Assembly (NCBI GenBank): GCA_963521185.1 | Contig: CAUQTV010000002.1 | Location: 124,001 to 188,000 of the forward strand | From: Enterobacter_D sp963521185 | Lineage (GTDB): Bacteria > Pseudomonadota > Gammaproteobacteria > Enterobacterales > Enterobacteriaceae | Direction: 5' to 3' | DNA length: 64,000 bases | Shown here: piece after piece, positions 26,449 to 35,267 of the stretch | How the letters are laid out: each line of letters opens with the position of its first letter | Position numbering within the stretch: the first letter of the stretch is position 1 | Notes under the pieces: generated by a model | Seen by the model: the letters and a program-made list of their open reading frames with translations, nothing else | Databases searched by the model: none | What the model was told of the DNA's origin: nothing | Translations under genes and position numbers: made by a program

Positions 26449-27966
26449 TTAACCGACGCTGTGTTCGAGGCTGATAGCCAGCAGTTTTTGGGCTTCGACG
26501 GCAAATTCCAGCGGCAGTTCAGAGAACACATCCTTACAGAAGCCGTTAACGATCATCGAGATAGCATCTTCTTCGCTGATGCCACGTTGCAGACAATAGA
26601 ACAGTTGATCTTCCCCGATGCGCGAGGTGGTCGCTTCGTGCTCCAGCTGTGCGCTGTTATTGCGACACTCCACGTACGGGAAGGTATGCGCGCCGCAGTC
26701 CGGACCAATCAGCATGGAATCACACTGGGTAAAGTTACGCGCGTTAGTGGCGGTCGGCATGATTTTCACCAGCCCGCGATAGCTGTTCTGGCTTTTTCCC
26801 GCAGAGATCCCTTTGGCAATGATCGTTGATTTGGTGTTTTTGCCGATGTGGATCATCTTGGTGCCGGTATCCGCCTGCTGGTGTCCGCTGGTCAGCGCCA
26901 CGGAATAGAACTCGCCGATGGAGTTGTCGCCGCGCAGAATGCAGCTCGGGTATTTCCAGGTGATGGCCGAGCCGGTTTCCGACTGCGTCCAGGACATTTT
27001 GCTGTTCTCCCCTTCGCACAGCGCACGCTTGGTGACGAAGTTGAGGATGCCGCCGGTGTTGTTATCGCCAGGGAACCAGTTCTGTACCGTGGAGTATTTT
27101 ACCTCTGCATCTTTGTGGATGATGACTTCCACCACTGCCGCATGCAGCTGGTAGCTGTCACGCACCGGGGCCGAGCAGCCTTCAATGTAGCTGACGTAGC
27201 TGCCTTCATCCGCAATCAGGATGGTGCGCTCAAACTGCCCGGTTTTTTCGGCGTTGATACGGAAATAGGTGGACAGCTCCATCGGGCAGCGTACCCCTTT
27301 CGGGATGTAGATGAAGGTGCCATCCGAGGCCACGGCGGCATTCAGCGCGGCGAAGAAATTGTCGTTCGATGGCACCACCGTGCCGAGGTATTTCTGCACC
27401 AGTTCAGCGTGATCGTGAATGGCCTCGCCAAAGGAGCAGAAAATCACGCCGTGCTCGGCGAGCTTTTCTCGGTAGGTGGTGGCAACCGACACGGAGTCGA
27501 AAATAGCGTCCATAGCGACTTCGCGCCCTTCGCGCACCGGCACACCAAGCTGGTTAAACGCCGCTTCGACTTCATCGGTCAGAAAGGTGTTGGCCCCGGT
27601 TTGCTGCACCGCACCCGGCTGCGAAGCGCAGGTGTCGTCGCAGTTACCGCAGGACGGCGCAGAGTAGTAGCTGTAGTCCTGATAATCGAGTTTGTCGTAG
27701 TGGGCCTTCAGCCAGTGCGGCTCGTCCATTTCCAGCCATGCCCGAAACGCGTTCAGGCGGAACTCCAGCATCCATTCAGGTTCGTTACGTTTTGCAGAAA
27801 TGGCGCGCACAACATCTTCGTTGATGCCGTTGGCCATCTCATCAGTTTGTAACCGGGTAAAGAATCCCTCTTTGTAATTCAGGGGGCCAGACCAGGTTTT
27901 GACATCGTCAGTCACTTCAGTATTACGAGACTCATTATTGCGAGACATAGTATTATTGCGAGACAT
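26449..27966 (-). CDS. sufB: Fe-S assembly scaffold subunit SufB
   Basis: Main scaffold on which Suf clusters are built. The body closely follows E. coli SufB (495 residues), but the N terminus here reads MSRNNTMSRNNESRNTE owing to an 18-base tandem repeat that also duplicates the ATG. The first ATG (27966) is preceded by AGGCGG; translation from the second (27948) would give 499 residues. I keep the first because only it has a ribosome-binding site at normal distance. Confidence 0.95.
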   Translation of the reverse strand: MSRNNTMSRNNESRNTEVTDDVKTWSGPLNYKEGFFTRLQTDEMANGINEDVVRAISAKRNEPEWMLEFRLNAFRAWLEMDEPHWLKAHYDKLDYQDYSYYSAPSCGNCDDTCASQPGAVQQTGANTFLTDEVEAAFNQLGVPVREGREVAMDAIFDSVSVATTYREKLAEHGVIFCSFGEAIHDHAELVQKYLGTVVPSNDNFFAALNAAVASDGTFIYIPKGVRCPMELSTYFRINAEKTGQFERTILIADEGSYVSYIEGCSAPVRDSYQLHAAVVEVIIHKDAEVKYSTVQNWFPGDNNTGGILNFVTKRALCEGENSKMSWTQSETGSAITWKYPSCILRGDNSIGEFYSVALTSGHQQADTGTKMIHIGKNTKSTIIAKGISAGKSQNSYRGLVKIMPTATNARNFTQCDSMLIGPDCGAHTFPYVECRNNSAQLEHEATTSRIGEDQLFYCLQRGISEEDAISMIVNGFCKDVFSELPLEFAVEAQKLLAISLEHSVG

Positions 27967-27970
27967 AGTA
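27935..27970. repeat. 18-bp tandem duplication spanning the sufB start
   Basis: In coding orientation TACTATGTCTCGCAATAA occurs twice in perfect tandem (27970-27953 and 27952-27935), followed by a third, degenerate copy (TGAGTCTCGTAATACT). Each perfect copy carries an ATG in the same frame. Confidence 0.92.
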
Positions 27971-27974
27971 CCGC

Positions 27975-28343
27975 CTATACCCCAAAGCTTTCACCGCAGC
28001 CACACTCGTGCTGCGCTTTCGGGTTATTAAATTTGAAAATCTGATTCAATCCTTCGCGCACATAGTCCACTTCGGTGCCATCAATAAAGGGCATTGCCTG
28101 AAGGGGAACAAACAGACATGCGCCGTCGAACTCAAACAGCAGATCGTCTTTGCTGGGTTCGGTTACCGTATCGAGCACATAACCAAAACCTGCGCAGCCG
28201 GTCTGTTTAATACCGAGCCGCACACCGCGCAGATCCGGCTGTTTATCAACCAGCGTGCGAATGTGTTTAGCCGCCGCAGGCGTCAGCGTCAAACCGAGCC
28301 AGCCGGGGTCATTGGGATCGAAGGTTCCTGCTTGCAATTCCAT
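27975..28343 (-). CDS. sufA: A-type Fe-S carrier SufA
   Basis: Accepts clusters from SufBCD and delivers them to targets. 122 residues; the three ligand cysteines C50, C114 and C116 (TGC and CGC) are conserved. First gene of the suf operon, with a Fur box 47 bases upstream of the start. Confidence 0.97.
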   Translation of the reverse strand: MELQAGTFDPNDPGWLGLTLTPAAAKHIRTLVDKQPDLRGVRLGIKQTGCAGFGYVLDTVTEPSKDDLLFEFDGACLFVPLQAMPFIDGTEVDYVREGLNQIFKFNNPKAQHECGCGESFGV

Positions 28344-28389
28344 AGGTGTACCTCACGTGATAAAGCCTGAAGGGCATAACGCTATGTTA

Positions 28390-28406
28390 GTGATAATGAT
28401 TATCAC
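28390..28406. promoter_or_regulatory. Fur box upstream of suf operon
   Basis: GTGATAATGATTATCAC is an almost perfect palindrome matching the Fur consensus core GATAATGATTATC. It fits iron-dependent repression of sufABCDSE, as known in E. coli. Confidence 0.9.
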
Positions 28407-28893
28407 TTCAACCTCTATTCCGAAGGGTTATTCATCGAAAGCGCCCTTTTTGCACAGTTCTATTAAGCATAGACCCTGCTGGCAGGCTTACCCGCGAGAA
28501 AGGAAAGTTATTAATACATTGAAACATAACGAAATTGCCACACGATAACCGGATAAGCTTTGCTGAATTGAAACATGTATAGGCAATGCCTATTTATCAG
28601 ATAGGCTTAAAAAAAATTTAACGAAAATGAAACGTTGGTGATATCAGTGTGTTAGCCAGGTCACAGTTTGGGGAATCAACAGGTTACTGAAAGAATTTTT
28701 TTATTACTGGCGGGTGGCAGAGCGCATTTTATCGGGGGAACCGGAGTAAATGTTATTTTTTAACATAAATCCAACACAGCGAAGCGACGACCGTTGCGCG
28801 GGGGATTTTCGCGGATTGCCTTATCGTAGGCCAGGTAGCTTACCTGACCTACAAAACCCCGCTCATTGTCTTAATACGCGGTATGAGAGGCGC
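28407..28893. other. Intergenic region between suf promoter and lpxP-like gene
   Basis: About 490 bases with no supported gene. In E. coli ydiH and the sRNA RydB lie in this interval; I do not recognise either. The far end carries an imperfect palindrome (28826-28852). Confidence 0.5.
28826..28852. repeat. REP-like palindrome
   Basis: GTAGGCCAGGTA and TACCTGACCTAC pair around a short loop with one mismatch. Size and sequence resemble enterobacterial REP-type intergenic elements (which typically start GTAGGCC). It lies just downstream of the lpxP-like gene. Only one copy is noticed in this window. Confidence 0.55.
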
Positions 28894-29808
28894 TCAAAGA
28901 TAAAGTGAGGTTTCACCCTGAGGGCGGGTTTTGAAGCGGCGGTGGATCCAGAGGTATTGCTCCGGGGCGCGCAGGATTTCGCGCTCGATCACTTTGTTCA
29001 TGTAGCTGGCGGCTTCGAATTCGTCTTCCATCGGGTAATCGGTCATGGCCGGGCCGATGTGCAGGGAATAACCCGCGCGTCCCGGTTTACGCACCATTGT
29101 CACCGTCAGCATCGCCGAGCCTGAAAGGCGCGACAACACGTAAGTACCGTTGGTGGTGCAGGCGTTGACGGAGAAGAACGGGGCGAAGGTGCTGCCTTTA
29201 CGACCGTAATCCTGATCCGGCGCAAACCAGACCGCTTCGCCTTTTTTCAGCGCGCCCACCAGCCCTTTCAGGTTGCGGCGGTCAATCATCGATTTATTCG
29301 ACCGCATGCGACCACGGGTTTGCACCCACTCCATCACTTCGCTGTTGTGCGGACGATAAGTTGCCATCATTGGCTGGCACAGACCCATTACGCGACCGCC
29401 CAGCTCTAGCGACATAAAATGCACACCGACAACCATCACACCGGTGTGATTTTCCTGTGCGTTGACGAGGTTGTGATAACCCTCGACGTCAAACCAGCGG
29501 CGAACGCGTTTGTCCGACCAGAACCAGGCCATACCGGTTTCCAGTAAGCCCATGCCCAACGAACGGAAGTTGTTTTCAATCAGCGCTTCACGCACATCCG
29601 GTTTCATTTCCGGGAAACAGAGTTCCAGGTTACGACGAGCGATGCTTTCACGGCGTTTCAGAAACGGTCGTGCCAGCGTGCCGAGCGAGGTGCCAAGGCG
29701 GGCGATCAGGGGATAAGGAAGTTGTACCAACAGCCAGAGGATGCTGAGGCCAAACCATGTGCTCCAGTTGCGGGGATGCAGGAAGGCGAGTTTAAACGAT
29801 GTGCGCAT
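28894..29808 (-). CDS. Lipid A secondary acyltransferase, LpxP/LpxL type
   Basis: Inner-membrane enzyme adding a secondary acyl chain to Kdo2-lipid IVA. 304 residues: one N-terminal membrane anchor (about residues 18-38), then the acyltransferase domain with the HX4E catalytic pair in VHFMSLELGG and the conserved WFAPDQDYG. Sequence is closest to E. coli LpxP (palmitoleoyl transferase, cold-induced) rather than LpxL, so LpxP-like is my call; chain specificity cannot be read off. In E. coli lpxP lies elsewhere, so here it may be relocated or an additional copy. Confidence 0.85.
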   Translation of the reverse strand: MRTSFKLAFLHPRNWSTWFGLSILWLLVQLPYPLIARLGTSLGTLARPFLKRRESIARRNLELCFPEMKPDVREALIENNFRSLGMGLLETGMAWFWSDKRVRRWFDVEGYHNLVNAQENHTGVMVVGVHFMSLELGGRVMGLCQPMMATYRPHNSEVMEWVQTRGRMRSNKSMIDRRNLKGLVGALKKGEAVWFAPDQDYGRKGSTFAPFFSVNACTTNGTYVLSRLSGSAMLTVTMVRKPGRAGYSLHIGPAMTDYPMEDEFEAASYMNKVIEREILRAPEQYLWIHRRFKTRPQGETSLYL

Positions 29809-30030
29809 TTCAATGTTACCTGTAAGCTTCGGTGAGTAGCGCTTAAGGAAACAACGAATCCATCATCTGACCTTTTTGCGTTACCGTCTCAAACTAAGAC
29901 AGCAGTCATAGCGAGAGATTCAATAATGCGCACTATATCACACGCTGAAATAATCACGCGATGAGTGTAATGAAATAAAACGTAAACGACGCGGCAGTGT
30001 CACCTGCCACGTTAGCTTTACAGTATGCGG

Positions 30031-30441
30031 TTATACCACGGCCGTCGTCAGGCGCGATGAGCAGCACAAACGCCCCTGATCATCATAGAGATCAATTTGC
30101 CAGACCTGATGGCGACCGCCGGTATGCAGCGCCGAGCATACGCCCCGCACGCGACCGCTGCGCACGGAACGGATGTGATTGGCGTTGACTTCCAGCCCGA
30201 CCACTTTTTGCTCGCCTTCCGTGCACAGATAACCGGCAACGGAACCGAGCGTTTCCGCCAGCACCACCGACGCACCGCCGTGCAATAGCCCAAACGGCTG
30301 ATGCGTGCGGCCGTCTACCGGCATCGTCGCTTCAATGGTGTCGTCGGTGAGGCGATCGAACTGAATATCCAGCAACCCGACCATATTCCCCTCGCCCATC
30401 GCGTTTAACGCGTCGAGGGTGGCGGCTCGTTTCCAGATCAT
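30031..30441 (-). CDS. menI: 1,4-dihydroxy-2-naphthoyl-CoA hydrolase
   Basis: Hotdog-fold thioesterase (YdiI) of menaquinone synthesis. 136 residues; the catalytic Glu lies in LLHGGASVVLAETLGS, with HGG as in the PaaI-like family. Its start overlaps the ydiJ stop by 4 bases (ATGA). Confidence 0.95.
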   Translation of the reverse strand: MIWKRAATLDALNAMGEGNMVGLLDIQFDRLTDDTIEATMPVDGRTHQPFGLLHGGASVVLAETLGSVAGYLCTEGEQKVVGLEVNANHIRSVRSGRVRGVCSALHTGGRHQVWQIDLYDDQGRLCCSSRLTTAVV

Positions 30442-33400
30442 CCGATTATCTCCAGTAAGGCCTGTAGAGGATGACGCACACCGCTGCCTTCAACGCGCTT
30501 CACCTGACTACGGCACGAATAGCCCGTGGCGAGACAGCGATTGCGCGGCAGACGTTGCATCGCCTGATGCCATGACAGCTCATAGATGCCTAACGAATTC
30601 GCATGGTTCTTCACTTCATGCCCGTAGGTGCCCGCCATCCCGCAGCAGCCGACGCTGACGCTTTCCAGCTTCGCGCCGAAGCGGGCAAAAATACCCGACC
30701 ACTGCCCCGGCGTGCCGGGTAACGCCGTGACTTCGGTACAGTGACCGAACAGATACCATGACTCACCGCTGACCGCGCGGGCGTCAACGTCATCGAGCAC
30801 CGCAGGCAGCCATTCGTGCACCAGTTGCACATTGAACTCACCCCGCTTATCGCCCAGCGTTTGCCTGTACTCGTCGCGATAACAGAGTACCAGCGCCGGA
30901 TCGACTCCGACCATCGGCATTCCCAGTTGTGCGATACGCGTCAGAAAATCTGACGTCTTTTGCGCGGTTTTCGCAAAGCGCGTCAAAAAGCCTTTAATGT
31001 GCTGCGCTTTGCCGTTGGGCGAGAACGGCAGAACCACCGGCTGATAGCCCAGTTTTTCCACCAGCCGCACAAAATCGCTCACGACCTGCGCGTCGTAGTA
31101 GCTGGTAAAGGGATCCTGCACCACCAGCACGGTTTTCGCTTTTTCCGCATAGCTCAGCGCTTCAAGACGCTCAAGCGTCATGTTTGCGGTGCGGTGGCCG
31201 ACCAGCTGCTGCTGGAGCGATGGCACCGACAGCAGCGGTAAATCCACCATGCCAATATGCTTCTCAGACAGCGACCGCAGCCACGGCTGACGCAGGAAGA
31301 AGTTAAAGGTCTTCGGCGCGCGCGCCATCAGCGGCGCATAGGTTTCGACGGTGGCGACCAGATGATCGCGCAGTGGGCGCAAATAGCGAGTGTGGTAAAG
31401 CTGTAGGAAGCGCGAACGGAACTCCGGCACGTCGATTTTGATCGGGCACTGGGTTGAGCAGGCTTTACACGCCAGGCAGCCGGACATCGCCTCTTTTACT
31501 TCGTGCGAGAAATCGTATTCGCCGCGATTCGCATGCCAGCTGTTGCGCGTCCGCTCAATCAGACCCCGCAGGCTGGCGCGTTTCCCCGGCAGTTCTTTTT
31601 CCAGCTTCAGCGGATCGACACCGCGATCGGCCAACAGGCGCAGCCACTCCCGCACCAGCGTGGCGCGGCCTTTTGGCGAGTGGATGCGGTTGCTGGTGAT
31701 CTTCATTGACGGGCACATCGGGCTGTTAACATCGAAGTTAAAGCACAGGCCGTTACCGTTACACTCCATTGCCCCGCGCCATGAGCCGCGCACTGCGATG
31801 GGGATTTGCCGATCATAGGTGCCGCGTTTAACCGCATCCACCTTCATCATGGGCGCATCCACGCCCGCTGGCGGACAAATTTTACCGGGGTTCAAACGGT
31901 TGTGCGGATCGAACGCCGCCTTTATTTTGCGCAACTCGCCATACAACTGCTCGCCAAAGAAGGCCGGGCTGTATTCTGCGCGGAAGCCTTTACCGTGTTC
32001 ACCCCACAGCAGACCGCCATATTTAGCCGTAAGCGCGACCACGTCATCGGAGATCTTTTTCATCAGGATCTCCTGCTGCGGATCGCACATGTCCAGCGCC
32101 GGACGCACATGCAACACCCCGGCGTCAACGTGACCGAACATGCCGTAGCTCAGACCGTGGCTGTCGAGCAGCGCGCGGAATTCCACAATATAATCAGCGA
32201 GATGCTCCGGCGGCACGCAGGTATCTTCTGCAAACGGGATCGGTTTCGCCGCGCCTTTCGCATTGCCCAGCAGGCCCACGGCTTTTTTACGCATCGCATA
32301 AATACGTTCAATACCCGCCAACTCGCCGCAAATCTGCCAGCCGATGACGCCGCCCTCTTGCTGCGCAATCAGCGTGTCGAGACGCTCACACAGCGCGCTC
32401 ACCTGACCGTCGATCAGCGCTTCATCATCGCCCGCGAATTCGACGATGTTCAGGCCCAGCATCTCTTTGTCCGGCACGTCGGTGATCAGTTCATTAACCG
32501 AATGCCAGACGATATCTTCCCGTGCCAGATTCAACACTTTTGAATCGACGGTTTCCACCGACAGCGCACGGGCTTCCACCATAAACGGCGCGTTACGCAG
32601 CGCGGAATTAAAGGAGTCGTATTTGATGTTCACCAGACGGCGAACCTTCGGCAGCGGCGTAATATCAAGGCGTGCCTCGGTAATAAACGCCAGCGTGCCT
32701 TCCGAGCCGGTCAGCACGCGGGTTAAATCGAAATGCGTCATTTCGTCGTTAAAGACGTGGCGCAGATCGTAGCCGGTGAGAAAACGGTTAAGTTTTGGAA
32801 ATTTATCGATAACCAGCTGGCGATTATCACGGCAGCTTTCATAAACGGTTTTATAAATGCGTCCGACGGCGGTTTGCGCATCGCCCAGGGTTTCTGCCAG
32901 TTCACGCGAGACGGGCTGGGTGTCGAGGATATCGCCGCCCAGCAGTACCGCCCGCACACCGAGCACGTGATCGGAGGTTTTACCGTACACCAGCGATCCC
33001 TGTCCGGACGCGTCGGTGTTGATCATACCGCCAAGCGTGGCGCGGTTACTGGTCGATAGCTCCGGCGCAAAAAAGAAGCCGTAGGGTTTGAGATACTGGT
33101 TGAGCTGATCTTTGATCACTCCCGCTTCGACCCGCACCCATCCCTCTTCGGGATTGATTTCAATAATGCGGTTCATATAACGGGAAAGATCGACGACGAT
33201 GCCCTGGTTCAGCGCCTGGCCGTTTGTCCCGGTACCGCCGCCGCGCGGGGTAAAGATCAGCGACTCAAAACGCGGTTCTGCGGCAAGCCGGGTAATAAGC
33301 GTGACATCCGCGGTTGAACGGGGAAAAACCACGGCATCGGGAAGGAGTTGGTAGATACTGTTGTCGGTCGCCATGGTCAGCCTGTCGGCATAACGCGTGG

Positions 33401-33494
33401 CGGTGTCGCCGGTAAAACCCTGTTGCTCCAGTGCCTGTAAAAAATTCAGCACCAATTGAACGACGCCGGGTGCCTGAGAAATCTGTGGGATCAT
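30438..33494 (-). CDS. ydiJ: FAD/4Fe-4S oxidoreductase YdiJ (D-2-hydroxyglutarate dehydrogenase type)
   Basis: A 1018-residue protein, the E. coli length when started at ATG 33494 (MIPQISQAPG), which has AGGG upstream; a longer open frame upstream adds 41 unconserved residues. Order: FAD-binding PCMH domain (about 40-270, PRGGGTGTNGQ), FAD-oxidase C-terminal domain, then a ferredoxin-like 4Fe-4S region (CLACKACSTQCP near residue 670) and a CCG-type cysteine domain (GCCGMAGTYGHE near the C terminus). E. coli YdiJ oxidises D-2-hydroxyglutarate. Coupled to menI. Confidence 0.93.
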   Translation of the reverse strand: MIPQISQAPGVVQLVLNFLQALEQQGFTGDTATRYADRLTMATDNSIYQLLPDAVVFPRSTADVTLITRLAAEPRFESLIFTPRGGGTGTNGQALNQGIVVDLSRYMNRIIEINPEEGWVRVEAGVIKDQLNQYLKPYGFFFAPELSTSNRATLGGMINTDASGQGSLVYGKTSDHVLGVRAVLLGGDILDTQPVSRELAETLGDAQTAVGRIYKTVYESCRDNRQLVIDKFPKLNRFLTGYDLRHVFNDEMTHFDLTRVLTGSEGTLAFITEARLDITPLPKVRRLVNIKYDSFNSALRNAPFMVEARALSVETVDSKVLNLAREDIVWHSVNELITDVPDKEMLGLNIVEFAGDDEALIDGQVSALCERLDTLIAQQEGGVIGWQICGELAGIERIYAMRKKAVGLLGNAKGAAKPIPFAEDTCVPPEHLADYIVEFRALLDSHGLSYGMFGHVDAGVLHVRPALDMCDPQQEILMKKISDDVVALTAKYGGLLWGEHGKGFRAEYSPAFFGEQLYGELRKIKAAFDPHNRLNPGKICPPAGVDAPMMKVDAVKRGTYDRQIPIAVRGSWRGAMECNGNGLCFNFDVNSPMCPSMKITSNRIHSPKGRATLVREWLRLLADRGVDPLKLEKELPGKRASLRGLIERTRNSWHANRGEYDFSHEVKEAMSGCLACKACSTQCPIKIDVPEFRSRFLQLYHTRYLRPLRDHLVATVETYAPLMARAPKTFNFFLRQPWLRSLSEKHIGMVDLPLLSVPSLQQQLVGHRTANMTLERLEALSYAEKAKTVLVVQDPFTSYYDAQVVSDFVRLVEKLGYQPVVLPFSPNGKAQHIKGFLTRFAKTAQKTSDFLTRIAQLGMPMVGVDPALVLCYRDEYRQTLGDKRGEFNVQLVHEWLPAVLDDVDARAVSGESWYLFGHCTEVTALPGTPGQWSGIFARFGAKLESVSVGCCGMAGTYGHEVKNHANSLGIYELSWHQAMQRLPRNRCLATGYSCRSQVKRVEGSGVRHPLQALLEIIG

Positions 33495-33701
33495 TACTGT
33501 TGACCCTGCCTGACTGTTAGAGTTGTGAGTATTTAATCGTTTGCATTGCGCATTTATCGTTGTATCACATTTTTTTCTTATACGCCCAGCAGAATTACGG
33601 GCAAAATCGGCTGTCAAAACTTGTCGAAATCACCAGGCATTCAGGTGTCTGGTTTCACGTTGCGCTGGCGTTCTGGCGTATTTATAGGATAAAGAAATCG
33701 T

Positions 33702-34814
33702 ATGGTTAATTTTCGCCAGCAAAGGGATGTCCCGCAGTTAATGCTGTCGGTGCTGTTTTTAGCGATCATGATTATCGCCTGTCTGTGGATTGTGCAACCC
33801 TTTGTGCTGGGATTTGCCTGGGCGGGCACCGTTGTGATTGCCACCTGGCCGCTGTTTTTACGTCTGCAACGCGTGTTGCTGGGCCGCCGCTCGCTGGCAG
33901 TGCTGGTGATGACGCTGCTACTGATCCTGGTATTTGTGATCCCAATTGCTCTGCTGGTCAATAGCCTGGTCGATGGCAGCACGCCGCTGGTGACCGCCAT
34001 CACGTCCGGCGACATGACGCTGCCCGATCTGCAATGGCTTAACAGCATCCCCCTGGTGGGTGCCAAGCTTTATACCGGCTGGCATAACCTGCTGGACATG
34101 GGCGGCACCGCCATTATGGCCAAGGTGCGTCCTTACATTGGCACCACCACTACGTGGTTTGTCGGCCAGGCCGCGCACATTGGCCGTTTCATGATGCACT
34201 GCGTACTGATGCTGCTGTTCAGCGCCCTGCTCTACTGGCGCGGCGAACAGGTCGCACGCGGCATCCGTCATTTTGCCACGCGTCTTGCTTCACAGCGCGG
34301 TGACGCGGCGGTGTTACTGGCGGCACAGGCGATCCGCGCGGTGGCGCTGGGCGTGGTGGTGACGGCGCTGGTGCAGGCGGTGCTCGGCGGTATTGGCCTG
34401 GCGATTGCGGGCGTGCCCTACGTGACGCTGTTCACGGTGATCATGATGATGTCCTGCCTGGTGCAGCTCGGTCCGCTGGTGGTGCTGATCCCGGCGATTA
34501 TCTGGCTTTACTGGAGCGGCGATACCACATGGGGCACGGTGCTGCTGGTATGGAGCTGCGTGGTAGGGACGCTGGATAACGTCATCCGCCCAATGCTCAT
34601 CCGCATGGGGGCCGACCTTCCGCTGATCCTGATCCTGTCAGGCGTTATTGGTGGTCTGATTGCCTTTGGGATGATCGGCCTGTTCATTGGCCCGGTGCTG
34701 CTCGCCGTGAGCTGGCGTTTGTTCGATGCCTGGGTGCGTGAAGTGCCTGCGCCAGGTGACGCCCCGCAGAAAGTGCTCGAAGAAACCGACGAATTTAAGC
34801 CGCACCAGGACTAA
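33702..34814 (+). CDS. ydiK: AI-2E family membrane protein YdiK
   Basis: 370-residue inner-membrane protein of the AI-2 exporter/PerM family with about eight hydrophobic segments. Function unknown; E. coli YdiK has the same length class and place upstream of rprA. Divergent from ydiJ. Confidence 0.92.
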   Translation: MVNFRQQRDVPQLMLSVLFLAIMIIACLWIVQPFVLGFAWAGTVVIATWPLFLRLQRVLLGRRSLAVLVMTLLLILVFVIPIALLVNSLVDGSTPLVTAITSGDMTLPDLQWLNSIPLVGAKLYTGWHNLLDMGGTAIMAKVRPYIGTTTTWFVGQAAHIGRFMMHCVLMLLFSALLYWRGEQVARGIRHFATRLASQRGDAAVLLAAQAIRAVALGVVVTALVQAVLGGIGLAIAGVPYVTLFTVIMMMSCLVQLGPLVVLIPAIIWLYWSGDTTWGTVLLVWSCVVGTLDNVIRPMLIRMGADLPLILILSGVIGGLIAFGMIGLFIGPVLLAVSWRLFDAWVREVPAPGDAPQKVLEETDEFKPHQD

Positions 34815-35007
34815 CACCCCATCCTTTTTTCAGGCGGGCTTCCCGCCTGAAACTTAAGCAATGCTAATCAATCACTTCTGGTCATGCGATTAATCCTAAC
34901 GCCGATGACCACATCACTCGCTTCACCTGTCGCAAATCCGTTACGCTTATTTAACTATTGAGACGAATCTGATCGACGCAAAAAATCGACATGCCTACTA
35001 TTAAGGC
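34815..35007. other. ydiK-rprA intergenic with hairpin and rprA promoter
   Basis: A hairpin TCAGGCGGG/CCCGCCTGA lies just after ydiK (about 34832-34852). The rest is promoter sequence of rprA: -10 TACTAT at 34996-35001 and a weak -35 (TCGACG), as expected of an activator-dependent promoter. Confidence 0.7.
34959..34972. promoter_or_regulatory. RcsB box of rprA
   Basis: TGAGACGAATCTGA agrees at 12 of 14 positions with the RcsAB/RcsB consensus TRVGAAWAWTSYGR and ends about 36 bases before the RprA start. It fits activation of rprA by the Rcs envelope-stress phosphorelay. Confidence 0.78.
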
Positions 35008-35112
35008 ACGGTTATAAATCAACGCATTGATTTATAAGCATGGAAATCCCCTGAGTGAAACAACGAATTGCTGTGTGTAGTCTTTGCCCATCTCCCACGA
35101 TGGGCTTTTTTT
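35008..35112 (+). ncRNA. rprA: RprA small regulatory RNA
   Basis: Begins ACGGTTATAAATC and ends in the terminator CCCATCTCCCACGATGGGC plus T-run; about 105 nt. It is nearly identical to E. coli RprA, including the GGAAATCCCCTGAGTGAAAC core. RprA binds Hfq, activates rpoS translation and represses csgD and other biofilm genes. Small differences fall in the first stem loop. Confidence 0.96.
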
Positions 35113-35223
35113 TATCCTAAAAACGGCACAGTTTCACAGGCCGGGTCAGGCGAGGTCGAAATCTTTTGCCAGCACGCCCGGCGGCGCTACGCTTGCAGGG
35201 CCTGGAAAAGCGGGTCGCGCCAT

Positions 35224-35253
35224 AAAAAAATCCCCGATCATTTGCCGGGGATT
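35224..35253 (-). terminator. ppsA terminator
   Basis: On the minus strand AATCCCCG/CGGGGATT with a 9-base loop, followed by a T-run. Confidence 0.88.
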
Positions 35254-35267
35254 TGGATGGTAGGAAA

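Noticed and set aside
26848..27852. 334-codon open frame antisense to sufB
   Set aside because: Shadow of sufB, same reasoning.
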